DNA from: Desmodus rotundus
Lineage: Eukaryota; Chordata; Mammalia; Chiroptera; Phyllostomidae
Length of the DNA: 64,000 nt
Assembly (NCBI RefSeq): GCF_022682495.2
Contig: NC_071397.1
Coordinates: 10,755,082 to 10,819,081 of the forward strand
Direction of reading: 5' to 3'
The position numbers and the translations under genes were made by a program. Positions 11,341 to 30,300 of the stretch are shown here, piece by piece. Numbering within the stretch: the first letter of the stretch is position 1; every line of letters starts with the position of its first letter. Below the pieces are notes generated by a model. That model did not search any database and had not been told where the DNA came from. It saw nothing but the letters and a program-made list of their open reading frames with translations.

Positions 11341-11620
11341 GTTAATTCACCCATTCATCATCCATCCATCCATCCATCCATCCGTCTATCCGTTCATCCA
11401 TCCATCTATCCGTTCATCCATCTGTCCGTCCGTCTGTCCTCCTCTTTTTCTCTTCCCTCCCTCCATTCATTCATTCATCTTTCCGTACATTTATTCATTC
11501 ACTTTTCCCCCCTTCCTTCTTCACTCCATTCATAATTCTAATCATTCTTTCCTTCCTTCAGTTCCTCCATTTCTTCATTCATTATTTCCATTCATTCATT
11601 TATTCATTCGTTTGTCGTTA
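11341..11620. repeat. Degenerate (CATC)n/(CATT)n/(CGTC)n tetranucleotide block
   Basis: About 280 bp of 4-bp units with interruptions: CATC-rich at the left, CGTC variants in the middle and CATT-rich at the right. It separates the NFKBIE promoter from the intergenic DNA. There is no palindromic repeat/spacer structure. Confidence 0.9.
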
Positions 11621-11629
11621 AATAAAGAT

Positions 11630-13535
11630 TAATTGTACAAATTAGGCATCTTGTTGGGGGTGGCACGCGGCTGGTGGGAACGCGGAGCATTGCTTCCTAT
11701 CTCCTACCTATTTCCGTTTCTCTTGGTTTCTCATCTACCAGTTCCCAGGACTTTGGGTAGGGAAAGGGGACACCCGTTGTCTTTAAAGAACAGATTCTCC
11801 CTTTGGGTCCTGGATAGAGGGTTTCTTGTTTCAACTTCTCAGGTCACATAGAATTGGACACGAGGATGTTTTCCAGAAATGGATTTTCTCAGGCAGACTG
11901 TTGTCTAAAAGAAGGAGGATGGTTACGATTTTTTGTTGTCTAAAAAAGCAGAGTGGTCATTCCTCACAGGGGTGAAACACTGGTCTCGGTGGTTACAATA
12001 TTTGATTACCCCCACCTGTCAGGGAAGATTAGTTCCTCGGGATGAGGACAGGATGGGGAGGCCCCAGACACGCTGGGCCACGTGCTGCTGAGGTGACCAC
12101 CCCAACCCCAGCACCAGCACCAACACATGGTTCCTTCTTCCCTATCCCTGCTTTCCGTGGGCCCAGGGAGGCCATAGGCAAACCTCACCCACATGGTGAG
12201 CCCCAACCCCGTGCCCCATGATTTACCCCCACCCCCCACCCCAAGTGCCATTGACCATGGGCCAGCAATGCCTTTGGAAGATCATCCCCGAGGGAACATC
12301 CTTTTCTGTCTCTGGCATTGGGGGAAGAACACTGGGGAGAGTGTAGACAGCTACTAATCAGCTTCCCTACTGCCCTTCTCCATGCGACCTCATTTTATTC
12401 CATCCATTTGACAAACATGTATGGAATCTCTCCTACATGTATGCAATTGTTCTCTCTCCTGGAAGCGAAACCAAGTATCACAGTGACAGTGATATCCACC
12501 AACCACCATCCCCCGCACCACCAGAAATGCCCCATGGCCTCAACCTTCAAACAGCTCCCTGGCAGTTACAACAGTGATTGTGCTAAGACAGGAGAGAGAA
12601 CAGGGTGCTGTGGGGCACACAGTGGGACCACACAGTGGGACCAACTACTCAGTAGTATGAAAGGCAAGAAAGTCTCCATTTGAACTGAAGGGGGAAGGGA
12701 AGAGGTCTGGGGAGACGAGAAGTACCCAGTCTTTGGGAGGAGGGGGTTAGTAAAGAGAGAGGAGAGAGGGGAGAGCAGATGGGAGGAGATGACCCACTGC
12801 TTGCTCTCCATCTCCCTGGAGGACCAGAGAGAATGTGTTGAGCATGAGGCAGTAAGAAGTCATTAGGGAAAAGCCCAAGGAAACTGAGGCATCTTCTTCT
12901 TTTGGGGTCATGTGATTTCAGGTTTTCAGCTTCCTCCTCTGACATGTTTCTCTCCTATTCTCAAAATCTGGAGCAAAAGTACAGTCATAAACCCAGACCG
13001 AGACCACTTGGGTTCAAAACCTGGCACTGTCTCCATTTTAGAGCTGGGAAGCTGTGAGGCGAGAGGCGAGTTGACTTTCCTAAGGTCAAACGAAGCGCAG
13101 GGCCAGGTTCTCCTGACCCTTATCCAAAACTTAAATTTTTTTCAGTACATTTTTTCCTTTATGAAGGCCTAACGGTTGGGGCGTCTGAGCCCTTTGCAAG
13201 GACACAACAACTCAGGCATGTTCAGTGACCACACTTCTTATTCATACAGAGGTTGAACTTAAGAAAAAACCTACCCCCATCCAGCCCTGTCTGGCTCTGA
13301 ACCCTGAGAGGTGTGTGGCAGCCCCTTTTCTGGCCACACGAGGTCAGGATTGAGTCGCCCACTGCTTCCAGCACCAAGTCTACACTCTGACAGGAAGCCC
13401 TTCTGGGGAAACTTCAGGAATAGAGGGACCATGCAGTGTCATCTGGAAACATGGTGGCCAGGGACTTGGCTGCGGCCACAGTGTGGTCAGGACCCTGACT
13501 TTGTTTCCTCAGCCCCAGTCTTCTTCGAGGCTGGG
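11630..13535. other. Intergenic DNA between NFKBIE and TMEM151B, no gene seen
   Basis: No exon-like frame with splice sites or homology that I recognise. The reading frames are short and antisense-compatible. A possible MIR fragment lies around 13000-13130. Confidence 0.6.
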
Positions 13536-13536
13536 C

Positions 13537-13574
13537 CCTCCCATCTCCTCTCTCTCTCTTCCCCCCCCCCCCCG

Positions 13575-13620
<46 letters not shown>
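13537..13620. repeat. (CT)n microsatellite with poly-C interruption
   Basis: A CT dinucleotide run is broken by about 13 C and then resumes for about 45 bp. Such tracts are mutation-prone and often mis-sized in assemblies. Confidence 0.95.
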
Positions 13621-13622
<2 letters not shown>

Positions 13623-14559
13623 TGGTGTTTTCTAGTTCTGTTAGTTGTTTTCCCACTCCCAGCTTCCACCCACCCCAGCCAGGCTCATCTTTTGGAAGCA
13701 GGCCCAGTTGCCATGGTGACCAGCTGGTCAGCTGGCTACTTCAAAGACCCCTCCCTTCACCCCTCTTTTCCCTGGGCTTTCAAGGAAGGGTAATGTATGT
13801 GAATGGATTGGGGGGGGGGTGTTCTTTTATATCTTGGGAGCTCTGGGATTGGCCGAAATTAATTGGGCTATCTTTCTCCCAAAGCCCCCTGAAGTGAGAA
13901 AAAGGGAAGGCTGTGGGGGTGGAAACAGGAGGAAGATTATAATAACTAAATGGGGAGTGTGAGGATTTTATCTGGGTTAGGAAACAGCAAGGTAGGACCT
14001 CTGCTCTCTGCCTGCAGCCAGGACTGAACTAGGTGGAAGAGGATGAATCCAGAAGTAGAAGGATCAGAGTTAGCTATGAGGCAGGACTTTCCAAAAAGCA
14101 AGGGTGGGAGATAGTGGAATGAGCCACTTCTCCTCTTCCACAGGAGTGAAAGAGAACCCTTGCCTCTTCAGGATCACACCCTTCCTCTGTGTGGGCAGGG
14201 AGGACGGACTCGCTGATCTGGGGAGGCTTATGCAGGCTGGCTAGTTCTGAAGCAATTGGCGGACAGAGTCACCTTTACCTCGCCTGGTAAGGGAAGAGTA
14301 GAAAAATGGAGGCAGGACCAGGACAGGGGGGTGAGTGTGTGGAGAGTGGAGGCAGTGGCCTTTCTGCCCTAATGAGGGGCAGGACTGTCCCAGCAGATCA
14401 GTGTGCTTGTCCCCCACCCCCAAAGATCAGATATCCAGGCTCTGCCTCAAGCTAACTTCCTACTCCCAAATATCCCCATGGGCTTTCGAATGGGGAAGAT
14501 CTGGATTCTAGGACTAGTTCTGTGAGTACTAGCAGGTGACCTTAAGTAAGTCCCTCTGC

Positions 14560-14850
14560 CTCACTTCCTAAAGGGTAAGTGGGGAAACAGTTACTGTATG
14601 TTCAAGACTCCAACAAAGCACAAGACACACAGTAGGACTCCACAGTTTACTGTGCACAGAGATTGATCATGCATAGCCCTTACCTGATTCTATTATAATG
14701 ATTGGTTTCCTTGTCCCTTCTCCCCGTTAGACTGTGCTCCCTGAGGGTAGGACATAGTGTGTTTCATTTCTGAACAGGGCACACAATAGGTACCTAATAC
14801 CTGTTTATTGAATGGCTGCATCCAGGAATGAATGAATGTCAGTTTCCTTT
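14560..14850 (+). repeat. L2-like LINE 3' fragment
   Basis: The sequence has the familiar L2 3' end wording: a stretch reading like 'gtgctccctgagggtaggac' followed by a region ending in TATTGAATGG. It is old and diverged. The boundaries are approximate. Confidence 0.6.
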
Positions 14851-14984
14851 CTTACTATCCTGGGTGTGGCAGGGAAAAGCAGTGTGGGTGGATGGCGTGA
14901 AGGGGTAGGCTACCTGCAGTCACACAGCCTGGCCTATGGTCTGTGATTTTGCCTCCTACACCCAGAGAAGGTCGGAGTCTTAGA

Positions 14985-15110
14985 GACGTTCACTGCACAG
15001 ATGAGGAAACCAAGGCTCAGAAAAAGGAAGGCACTTACTTGTCCAAGGCCACACAACTTGTTAATGGGAGAGCCAGGATTAAGAATTAGAACTCTGATTT
15101 CCTGATCTCC
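14985..15110 (-). repeat. MIR-like SINE fragment
   Basis: It contains the reverse complement of the MIR core (CAGATGAGGAAACCAAGGCTC, then a CCAAGGCCACACAACTTG-like run). It is an ancient mammalian SINE. Confidence 0.8.
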
Positions 15111-15469
15111 AGCATAGAGCAATGTACACACTTCTTTGCTCCTCTGGGGAAGTACTTCTAGTGAAGGATGGTTCCAATGCCCCCTCCTCCGCCCTCTGTG
15201 GGTCCTTTCTCACATATAGCTCCGATCCTTTCCCTATCGCCCTATTCCATCCAGGTTCACTTGGGTCTGGCCTCTTAAGTCTGATTCCTGCCACTCAACT
15301 GAGAATAAGGATCTTCCCAGGGTTCCAAGACTCAATTTCATAAATCGTCCTCGGACGGTGGTGTGTGTGCGTGTCATGCATGCGGTTAGCAGGGCCAGGA
15401 GTGCGGCACGGGTGCTGGAAGCCCCCTGTTGCTTCTCCTCTTTGGGGGGTGGTTATTAGGTAGGCTTGG

Positions 15470-20884
<5,415 letters not shown>

Positions 20885-23670
20885 CCAAAGGCCTGCGACA
20901 AGCCCGCCATTCTCCCTCCTGCCCCCCGCCGGACTGCGCCCCCTGCCTATAGCAGGGGGAGTCAGGATGACGACTGCGGCTGTGCATGGCGCGGGGGAGG
21001 TTTGGGGGAGGCAAGGGTGAGCGGGACGGACTCCATGGGGATGAGACCCCCGCCTTCCCTGTACATAAACAGACAGATGGGTGGGAGGGGGCCGGCAGTT
21101 CCTGCAGAACCCCACTGGGGCAGAGTCGTCCCTTTCATCCCCGCCCCTGAGTTGCTGAGGGCACCCCTCCCCTTCCTAGACGCACACTGGATTTCGCGTC
21201 CAGCCCTTCAATGGATCTTCTGACTGTTAATGTGGCGACTGTGCTGTGGGACTCGTGTTGGGCTTCGTCTCAAGTGAGAGGCACTGGCTGTGCAGCCGGG
21301 GAGGTTCAGAGCCTGGGGAAGGGAAATTGGGGCTTTCCTTCTAACGCTGCCTGGATTCCCGGGTCTTGTCTCTGCCGAGGGGGCTCTGGTTTGGTGAACA
21401 GCAGGGCTAGCTTCTAACCAGCTAATGAATTCAGTGGGTCTGCGCGGGGACCAGGTGTCACCCCCCATCTCAAAACCGATACTCCATCTCGAAACTGGAA
21501 ATGTTGCTATCCTCTCCTGGGCACGGGCGCACAGGCGGGGGCGGGGCGGTTTCCTTTCTGCCACTCCCACCACTGTTGTTTGTTTCACTGGGCCCCTGGA
21601 GTCTGGGTCGTGAAGAGACGACACAGAAGCCACTCGCCTCCCTTCCCTCCTGCTCCCTGGCTCTGAAGAGCTGTTGCCAGGGGGGCAGGGCAGGGCAGCG
21701 CACCGCGATCTTTCTCCGTCCTCCGGGCAGCGTCCTTCTCCCTGGGTTCTAGGAGGGCACTCCTTTCAGAGAGGGTGAGATCCCACCCAAGCAGCATTCC
21801 GTAAAGCTGGTCAAAGTGAAGGACTGAGTGGGGAGCTGAGGGGTAGACCTGAGTGACAGTGGGGAGCTCTGGAAGCGGGACGGGAGTCGGAGGAGAGGGC
21901 AGTGGAGGATGGAGTGAAAGGGCCTTCAGGGGAGGGCGTGTCTTTGAGGACCTTGTCACAAGCCCCAGCTGAAGAAATACTCAATTCCAGTGGCAGGGAC
22001 AGAGTCAGATTCTCTAAATCTTGCCCACTTCCTCCCTCCTCCCCTATCCCATGAGCTGACGAAGCCCTGCTGTGTGTCCCAGGGTCTTCAGAGGGGCATC
22101 CTGCCCCACATCCTGTTCCCCCAAAGCTCTGATGTCCCCTTCACTCCCCACCGCTCCCACTCTGGTGTGCTTCAGTGTGCATGTCTGCGTACAGCCACCC
22201 TCCTCCACCCCGCCCTCCCAACTCCCCCTGCTAAAGTTTTCCCAGCAGACTTAGTGCCTAGGGATTGAGCTCATATTTCAAGTTGAAGAGGATACCCCTT
22301 GGGCTGCCTAACATTGCTCACCCCTGATGCTGCTTCTCACTTTGCCTGAGCTATCAGAGCTCCTTCTTCCCCTCCTGCAACACCCCCATCTTCTCCCAGC
22401 CAAGCTAGGCCTGCACCCACCAAGGGCATGGCCTCCACCTATGCAACATCTCTGGCTCCCCAGCCCTCCCTCCTCCCCGGGGGACTTGGGAGGCACAGGT
22501 TGTAGGGACCCCACAGTCTGTGGCCTGTGGCAGTTGAGCTTTATTTTCCTGTGGAGATGGCTGAAGGCTGGAGAAGGGGAGGCTTAGGCAGGAGGGTACA
22601 GCTGCCCATTATGATTCCCTGGACAGCAGTACCCATCTGTCTACCAGCACTAAACCCACCTGGACCCCGAGTCCATGTTCCTCGGGGGCCTGGTGCTTGG
22701 AGCACCCCTCGTTCCTCTGAGCGGACGTCTGTGAGGTACAGATGGTGAGCTGTGGCCTCAGGCCCCAGTTCTTGGCCAGCTGGCACCTGGACATCTCCTG
22801 GCTCCAAGGAAGGAGGAACTCAGCCCCTCCCTCAGGATCGGTTCTGAGGCAAACCCAGAGCCGGACGAAGGTAAAGGGGCCCCTGTTACTACTTTTGCCT
22901 GTGCTGACCGTTTCTGCCTAGGTTTCTCACACAGACAGCCTCATCTCCCACACATGCACAGACTTAGGAACCAGTTCTTTGGTCTCTTTCCTTGGTAGCT
23001 TTATTGATTGCCAGGGAAAAGGAAAACCAGAAAATTAATCTACAATTAAACTTTACGCTGAATGTTCTTGTTTCTCTAATTAGAACCTCTGCTAGCAGCC
23101 GTGGCTATGTGCGCACACACTCACCCTCACACCTATACATTTGCACTCTGGAACTGTCAGAGGGTATCAGGCACAGACAGACTCGAGGTTGCCCGGACAG
23201 GCACGCATTTGCAGTCACTCCCAAGCCCCCTTTGGTGCTCTGCTCAGCGCCTGCTTGTTGGGAGGAGTCCCCAGAGAGCAGGCACCTGTAGGCTGTGGTT
23301 GCAGCCTACAGCCCACACTTTGAAAACCGATCTGCAGGTTGTGGGGCCCCTCAGACTGAGGAGGATGGGAGATGGGGCTCAGCCTGAGTCCATCAGTCAG
23401 GTCCTCTCATGGCCCCGTGGGTTGATGTGATTTCTGTGGGTGTGGCTCCAGGGTGCGCAGCCACAGAGTGTTGGGGACTTGTGGAGGGAGTCTGGAAGGC
23501 TCTGTGTATCCTGGGGACAAGGGCTTGTGGGGTGGGCTGGGCCTGGCTGGGAGAAGACAGGTCTCTGTCAATTGGGTGCATCACACTGTGGCCTTTCTGT
23601 CGTGGATTTCCAAGCGCAAAGATTGTACAAATCAAACTGGTGGATAATAAAGTTTTGGATGACTCACTGA
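20885..23670 (+). other. TMEM151B: TMEM151B 3' UTR (inferred)
   Basis: About 2.8 kb of non-coding DNA runs from the stop codon to the AATAAA at 23646-23651. No other gene was recognised in it. Confidence 0.65.
23646..23651 (+). terminator. TMEM151B: Polyadenylation signal AATAAA, likely TMEM151B
   Basis: A canonical hexamer on the sense strand, preceding a GT-rich stretch. It faces the opposing TCTE1 signal at 24099-24094, so the two genes end tail to tail with a gap of about 0.4 kb. Confidence 0.65.
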
Positions 23671-23935
23671 CTTCCCTCCCCAGCGTGGCGCTTCCCCCAC
23701 CATCTTTGCCTCCCATGAGAAGCTCTCTGGGGAGGCTGGTCTGAGTCCACCCCCCCACCCCTGTCACCTCTGTTTCCCCCTCCCTAGGTTGTGGGGAAGA
23801 ATTAGGGGATGCCACGGTCTGTAGAACTGGGTTACTCAAGCAGAGTGAATTAATAGGGAGGCGGCATCTGCAGGGGTGAGGGTGGAAGAGCCAGGCGAAG
23901 TTTTGCTGTCGCAGGACCAGGGGCAGGGAGAATGA

Positions 23936-23953
23936 GTGTGTGTGTGTGTGTGT
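23936..23953. repeat. (TG)n microsatellite
   Basis: A short GT dinucleotide run between the convergent TMEM151B and TCTE1 3' ends. Confidence 0.9.
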
Positions 23954-24093
23954 TTGAAGGAGGTCAAGGATCTGTTCCGTAAAGAGGAAAAGGGTGGGGA
24001 TGCGGGTCAGGGACATGGGTGGCCCTGTGGGAGAGTCTGGGCAGGCAGTCCTTCAGAGTTCTCTCTGCCTCTCCCTATACCTGGAAGAAGTCA

Positions 24094-24099
24094 TTTATT
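24094..24099 (-). terminator. TCTE1: Polyadenylation signal AATAAA, likely TCTE1
   Basis: TTTATT on the plus strand reads AATAAA in the TCTE1 sense, about 270 nt past its stop codon. Confidence 0.6.
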
Positions 24100-24365
24100 T
24101 TAGGGGGTCTGGTAATACCTTCTCCCTGGCGAGGGGGCTGGGTCTCACTTTACACTCCTTCTCTCCCCCCCTCCCCCGTCCTAGGCCCCCCCCTTCCTCA
24201 CACCTCTGTGCACACGACCCTCGATTACATTCCGAGGATCTTCATGGTCTCCCCCTCCCTCCCTCCTGGTGAACCAGTGTGACACTCTGCAGCAGGCATG
24301 GGGGACACATGAATTGGGGGGGGCAGGGACCCAGGCCTGGTTACTGCCCCAGCCCTGCCCCTATC

Positions 24366-27300
24366 TTATCCTGCGGGGTTCTCAGGGCCCTTGGCAGTGA
24401 GTGGCGACAGGAAGTGGCTGGGATTCAGGGTCCGCTGGCGGGCTTCTTCGCGGTTGGCACAGAGGGCCTGGCCAATGAGGTACTCACTCTCCTGGGTGAT
24501 GTCTGACAGGCGCAAGTCAAACTGCAGGAGGGTCCTGTTGTCCGACATGCCTTCCAGGAGCTGCTTCCCGCCGTCCTGGAGGAGGGGTGCAAGGGAAGGG
24601 TCATTTTTTTAAAAGGTTTTTAGAGAGAGGAGAAGGGAGAGAGAAAGAAGAGGGAGAGAATCATCAGTGCACGGCTGCCTCTCACACTGCCCCCCCCCCC
24701 CCCCCACTGGGGACCTGGCCCGCAACCGAGGCATGCACCCTGACTGGGAATCGAACCAGCGACCCTTTGGTTTGCAGCCCGCGCTCAATCCACTGAGCCA
24801 CACCAGCCAGGGTGGGAAGGGTCATTTGTTTTACATAGAGATGTGACTGTAACAGAAGTTCCACAAAATGGTGCTTAACATAATTGTGCAGCACACTGAC
24901 ATTTTCATTCTATTCTGTTCTGTGTGAGCTGCAGTAGCCATCTTGGGACCCCATGAGGAGCGCCAGAGAGGCCATGGCCACGTGGCTGGGGGGGGCAGAA
25001 CAGAGGCTGGCACTGAGCCCGGGAATTTTCCAACCCCAGAGCCCCCTACCTTGGGGCTTCTGATAATATTCCCATAGGGAATATTCCCCTTGTTTAAGCC
25101 AAGTCCAAGAGCACCCCCTTTGGAGACAGCGTGAGTGTGAGCAAGGCTGCTCTCTGGGGAGGTTTGGTAGAAGGTGCAGGGCCTTAACTGAAGTACCCAG
25201 AGGGGCCTCCACACCACTCCTCACGGCTTCAGCCCCTTCTGGGTTGGGTGGGCTAGGCCCAGTGCAAAAGCATTTCATGTTGGGAGGCAGAGCTGCTGCT
25301 CTGTGGTTGTGACCCAATAGTGTGTTGCAAAGTCAACGTAATACAGAAGCATTTTTTATTTAAAAAAAAAAATAGATTATAAAGGAAAACATCAGCAGCC
25401 ATACCAAGCAGTGAAAGTAAATTTCAATTATGTTACATCCATGTATCTGTTTGTTCACTAGGTATTCATGAAAATTGCATTTGTTACTGTGACTCTTGAT
25501 CAAGACAGTTTGAGAAACCTGGTCTATCGGAAAGGACCCTGGCTTGCAGTCAGTCCTGGGTTTAATCGCAGCTCTGCCACTTCCTACTGACTGGGTGCTC
25601 TCGGCAAATCACTGATGTCTCTGAGTCAATTTTCCATCTGTAAAGTGGGGTTAATAACACACATTTTACTAGATAACTGGAGGGTTAAAGGAAAACTAGT
25701 GGATATTGGGTACCCAGGCATAGTGTACTCATATAACCCTGAGTGATAGCAACAGCTAGCAATTACTGAGGACCTAGACCGTGCCTGCAATGTTTAACTG
25801 CTTCACAAGCATCACTCATTTAATCCTCCCAGTAACAACATGTAGAAGTAGATGCCATTATCATCCCCATTTTACAGATGAGAAAATGGAGGCCCCCAAA
25901 TGTTAAGTAACTTAACCGAGGTGCTAAATGGCAGAGCTGGCATTGGATCCAGGTAAAGTCTGTGATCTTAGCAATCGCCCGGTAAGTGCCCCAGGACCGC
26001 TGGATTCCACCCCCACCCTCAAGGCCCCGGGGGCCTCTCCGTGGCCCTGCCTGCCCCAGGAGCTGGGGCTCACCGGTCCTATGTGGTTGCAGGACAGGTT
26101 GATGCTGGTGAGCGTGGTGTTGACAGAGAGCACCTGGGAGATGAGCGTGGCTGTAGGCTCAGAAAGCTCGTTGCCCCCAAGGTGCAGCGTGGTGAGGCCC
26201 TTGTTGGTCTGCAAGGCGTGGGCGAGTGCCTGGCCGCCCTCATCCTCGATGCAGTTGAGGCGCAGGTTGAGGGAGAGGAGGTTGGTGTTGTGTGCCAGAG
26301 CGTGAGCCAGCGACTGGGCACCAGGCGCGCGCACCTGGTTGTTGGCCAGGTTGAGCACACGCAGGCGACTGTGGCTCAGCAGCTTGGCGGCAGCACGTGC
26401 ACCACGGTCCCCAATGAGGTTGTGTGACAGGTCCAGCTCCTCGAGGGCTGGGTGGTCCAGCAGGCTGCGAATTAGGGCGCGCGCCTTGTCGTCATCCACC
26501 TTGCTTCGGGTCAGCCTAAAGATCTGTGGGCAAGTAAAGTGTCCATAGCACTTGGTAGCCAGGGGTAACCTGCCTGCTTACCTCCCTTCTGCAGGTAGAG
26601 GAGGGAGCGAAAGGGAGGCCTGAGGCTCAGCTCACCTTGCATTGGCCTCCTGGCTGGCTCTTGGGCAGGGAAGGTGTACCCAGCATGGCAGAGTGGTACG
26701 GAGTTGGTGGCAGGTAGTAGGGGGAAAAGGCTACTGTTTCTTGAGAAATTACTGTGTGCTGGACATGCTGCTAGAACGTTTCACAACCACTATCTCTCAC
26801 CCTCAGCATCCCAGTGACATAGAACGACTTATCTCCATTTTACAGGCAGAAAATGGAGGCTTAGGGCAGACGCATCATGTGCCCAGAGTCACACTGTGGT
26901 TAAGGTGTGGGGGCAAGTTTTTAATCCAGGTCCGTTTGACCTAGCAGTCCCTCGCCACCCCCTCTTCAGCTGGCTAAGATCCACCATGGCAAGGAAAGGA
27001 ACTTTTCAAAGGAGATTGCCAGGGTAAGAACCAGGGAGAAAGTGGGAAGGGTGAGAGCCAGGAATTGGATGGATGAGGTAAACAGGTAAAAGAAAGGGTG
27101 CAGGATAGCATTATGAGTATGAGAGATGGGAACCCTATCCCTTTTCTTCTCACTGACCCATTCCGTTCCTTTCTCTTCCTTGAGACCTCAGAGTGGCTGG
27201 CCGGTCTGCTCCCTCCCCATCCTTCAGTCTTCTCCTTTCTTTTTACCACTCTTAGGCAGCGTAGAGGCCTTTGTCTTTCTCACCTTCTCATTGCATCCGT

Positions 27301-30300
27301 CTGGCAAAGCTCCAACCCTGGATCCAGCCCACTGTCTATTTTCTGCGCCCAGGCAACTGACGCGATGGCAAATGTTACGTGACAGAACTGGCTGGTCTCA
27401 CTGGAGCCACCAATTGTTCCTCAAGGCTGTGTGCTGATTCAGTTAGTTCTGTTTCTCTGGCCAACATGTCCTCTCATAATCTACAACAATTTCGACCTTC
27501 CCCAGCCTCCTCAGACTTCAGGGACCACCCTAAAACCTTCTTCCAGCAGGTGAATCTCCTCCTGCCTCCACAGCCAGTGAATGGGAACCCCTGATTTTCC
27601 TCCACTCTCCCTTCTGTCCAGAGCCAACCGCCCCACCCCTCCTGCTTTCTCAGGAGCCTTTCGTGGTCAGTGGACCTGTGCCTCTGTCCTGGACTCAAAC
27701 CATTTCCTGCAATTGGATGAAAATCTACATTGGTTTTAAACTCATGCAAGTTTCTTCTTAAGAAAACCCCAAGCCCTCATCTATTCCTATCCTACCTTTC
27801 TCCCCTTTCACAGCCAAGTTCTTGAAAAAGTTGATCGCAGACATCCAGTTTCCTCACTTCCCACTCTCTCCATAAACCACTGCGATCTGGGATCTGGCCG
27901 TTGCTCCTGGCACCCCGCTGACATAGCTCCTTCCTCCCCCCACCAAGTAACCTTCACGTTTGCTAAACCCAGCCCTCAGCGCCACCCACCCCACTGCTGC
28001 TCACCTCCTCTTCTTGAAACGCACCCTCCCTTGGCTTCGTGACACAGTGCCATGTCCCCTTTCCTTCCTTCTCCGGTTTCCTGGCAGGCCCTCCCTCTAC
28101 CAATCAGAACATTTGGGACTTATTATACTAAAAAATCATTCAATGTATATCTGGAATTCGAGTTTGACTGGACGCCCTGGGTTTTTTGGGTGTGCTAAAT
28201 CTGGCAAATATCCTAGATGCAGTTTCACATTCACATGATTGCTGATTAGTGTCTTTTATTGCACTAGACAGTTAGCTCCAGAGGGCACAAACGGTATAAT
28301 TTTGCTCAATGCTGAGTCTTCAGCACCTAGGACAGATCCCAGAGTGCGGATGTTTGTCGAATGAATAAATAGCTGGTGAACTGGGAGGGCAGTGCCTTGT
28401 TCATCTCTGCATCCCCAGAACGCAGCTGGGTGCAGGGTGCATGAAGGGACACTCAGTCAGTGAATAAGGAAATGAGAGGAGGAAGATGATGATAGCTGAG
28501 GAAGAGGAAGAGGAGGTGAGAGGGAATCAGAGAGATGCAGAGAATGGGAATGGAGGAAGGCTGGGGGGCAGGACCAATGGTACCTTGAGGGTGTGGCATG
28601 CCTTAAGGGTAGCTGCCAAGGACTGGCAGTCACGGTAGGTGAAGAGAAACAGGTTCCACTCAAAGTTCATGCCGCAGTCCTTGACGCCATACACCAGGTC
28701 CAGCTCCTCCAGCTGGGTCAGGCCAGCCACCAGGTCACCCAGTTGGTAGTGGTCCATGGTGGGCTCGTCTATCTCTCCCTCGCTGCCGGAGTCGGATTGG
28801 TCCCCACTGTGTGGCGGAGGCGGGAGCTGCACCGGTGGGAGGAACTGATCCACGTGGACCCTACGCACATAGGTCCTGCAGAGCGGCAGCAGGTCGAGGA
28901 TCACGGCGGGGTCCGTGGTCCCTGGGATGAAGTGCTTTATCAGATTCTCCAGGTGCCGCTCGAAGAACACACGCTTCCAGCTGCCGCCGTGGCAGTCCAA
29001 GTGGCACACAGGCCAGCGCTGCACACAGCAGCGGTGCCAGTAGCTCTCATCATCGATCAGGTTGGCAGTCACAGCCAGCGGCAGGTCAGGGGACAGGTGG
29101 TTCAGCACCTTCTGCTGGTGTTGTGGGAGCAGCTTCTTCAGGATAGGGTTGTCTTTGGGAACAGAAGAGGGAAAACAGACGTCACAGTGCTGGGGACACC
29201 ACCACATGGTGTCCTGGGCTGGGCCTGCCCGGGGGCGCGGAGGAAAGGGAAAACCCTCCCCTGCCTTCAGGGAGCCCCAGTCTGAGTGGGGAGGCAGACT
29301 TAACTCTCAGGGAGGCTCAGCCGCACAGGGAAGACATAGGCCCTGGCTTTGGGGTTTTCCTTGCCTGAAAGTTGACATCTGAGCCTCTGGTTTCAGGGAA
29401 TAAGGAAAGAATCTTAGGTCCAGTCCCCAGTCATCACTTAGTCTGGTGCAGGGGACAATCCCTGACTTCAGAGGCTGTCAATTTGATTTGATTCACGCAT
29501 TTCACAACAAACAAAAAAATTTCTTAGCACCTGCTATTTGCCAGACACGGTTCTAAGTGCTGAGGGCATAAGAGGGAATGGAACAGAGGCAGCTGCTCCT
29601 TGCTGTGTGGGGAGACAGACAATAAAGAGGCCAAACACATAGGTTAGGCGGTGACAGATGCTGTAGACAGAATTACGGCCCTGTCCTCAGAGAGCTCCCA
29701 TCCAATAAGAGAGGCAGGCAACTTGTCTTTGAAAAGGATGGGCATCGGCAGCACACATTGCCCAGAAGTAACCGAGAAAATATACACGCCACAGGGGACT
29801 GCAAGAGAGTAAAGGCCAGTCAACCAGGGAGGGCTTTCTAGAGGAGGAGATAGGGAGGGTTTGGGTGTGGTTTTGTTGGAGAGAGTAGGAAAGGTGAGGA
29901 GAGGGTGTGGTCATGGAGGACACACTGCGGGTAAGAGTCTAGTGGGGCCTGGAGGTAGGAACAGCAGGAGAAGATGTCTTAGCTCCAGGGGGCAGAGGGA
30001 AGTGTTGAGTAGGGATGAGGACTCTGTATGGGAGGGCAGGGGCTGCCCCAGGACCCAGCCTCTGAGGCCTCTCCTCCAGGCAGTCCCCACCCACTCTGCG
30101 CCGCCCCTGGCCTTCTCCCTCCTGCCACCGGCAGAAACACACTCACTCTTGAAGTTCTGGACGATGTGCTGGATGCAGAGCTCTGTGAGCAGGGGCACGG
30201 TGGCCAGTGACCACTCAGCATCCTCCGCGATGATCCTGCGCATCTGACGGACAGCGGCTCCAGAATTCGGGCCCCTGGACTTCACGGGGGGTGGGATGGC

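Noticed and set aside
11341..11620. CRISPR-like repeat block
   Set aside because: These are 4-bp units with drift, without spacers or palindromic repeats, in a mammalian genome.
13414..13669. Open frames of alternating Arg/Glu or Ser/Leu
   Set aside because: They are translations of the (CT)n microsatellite.
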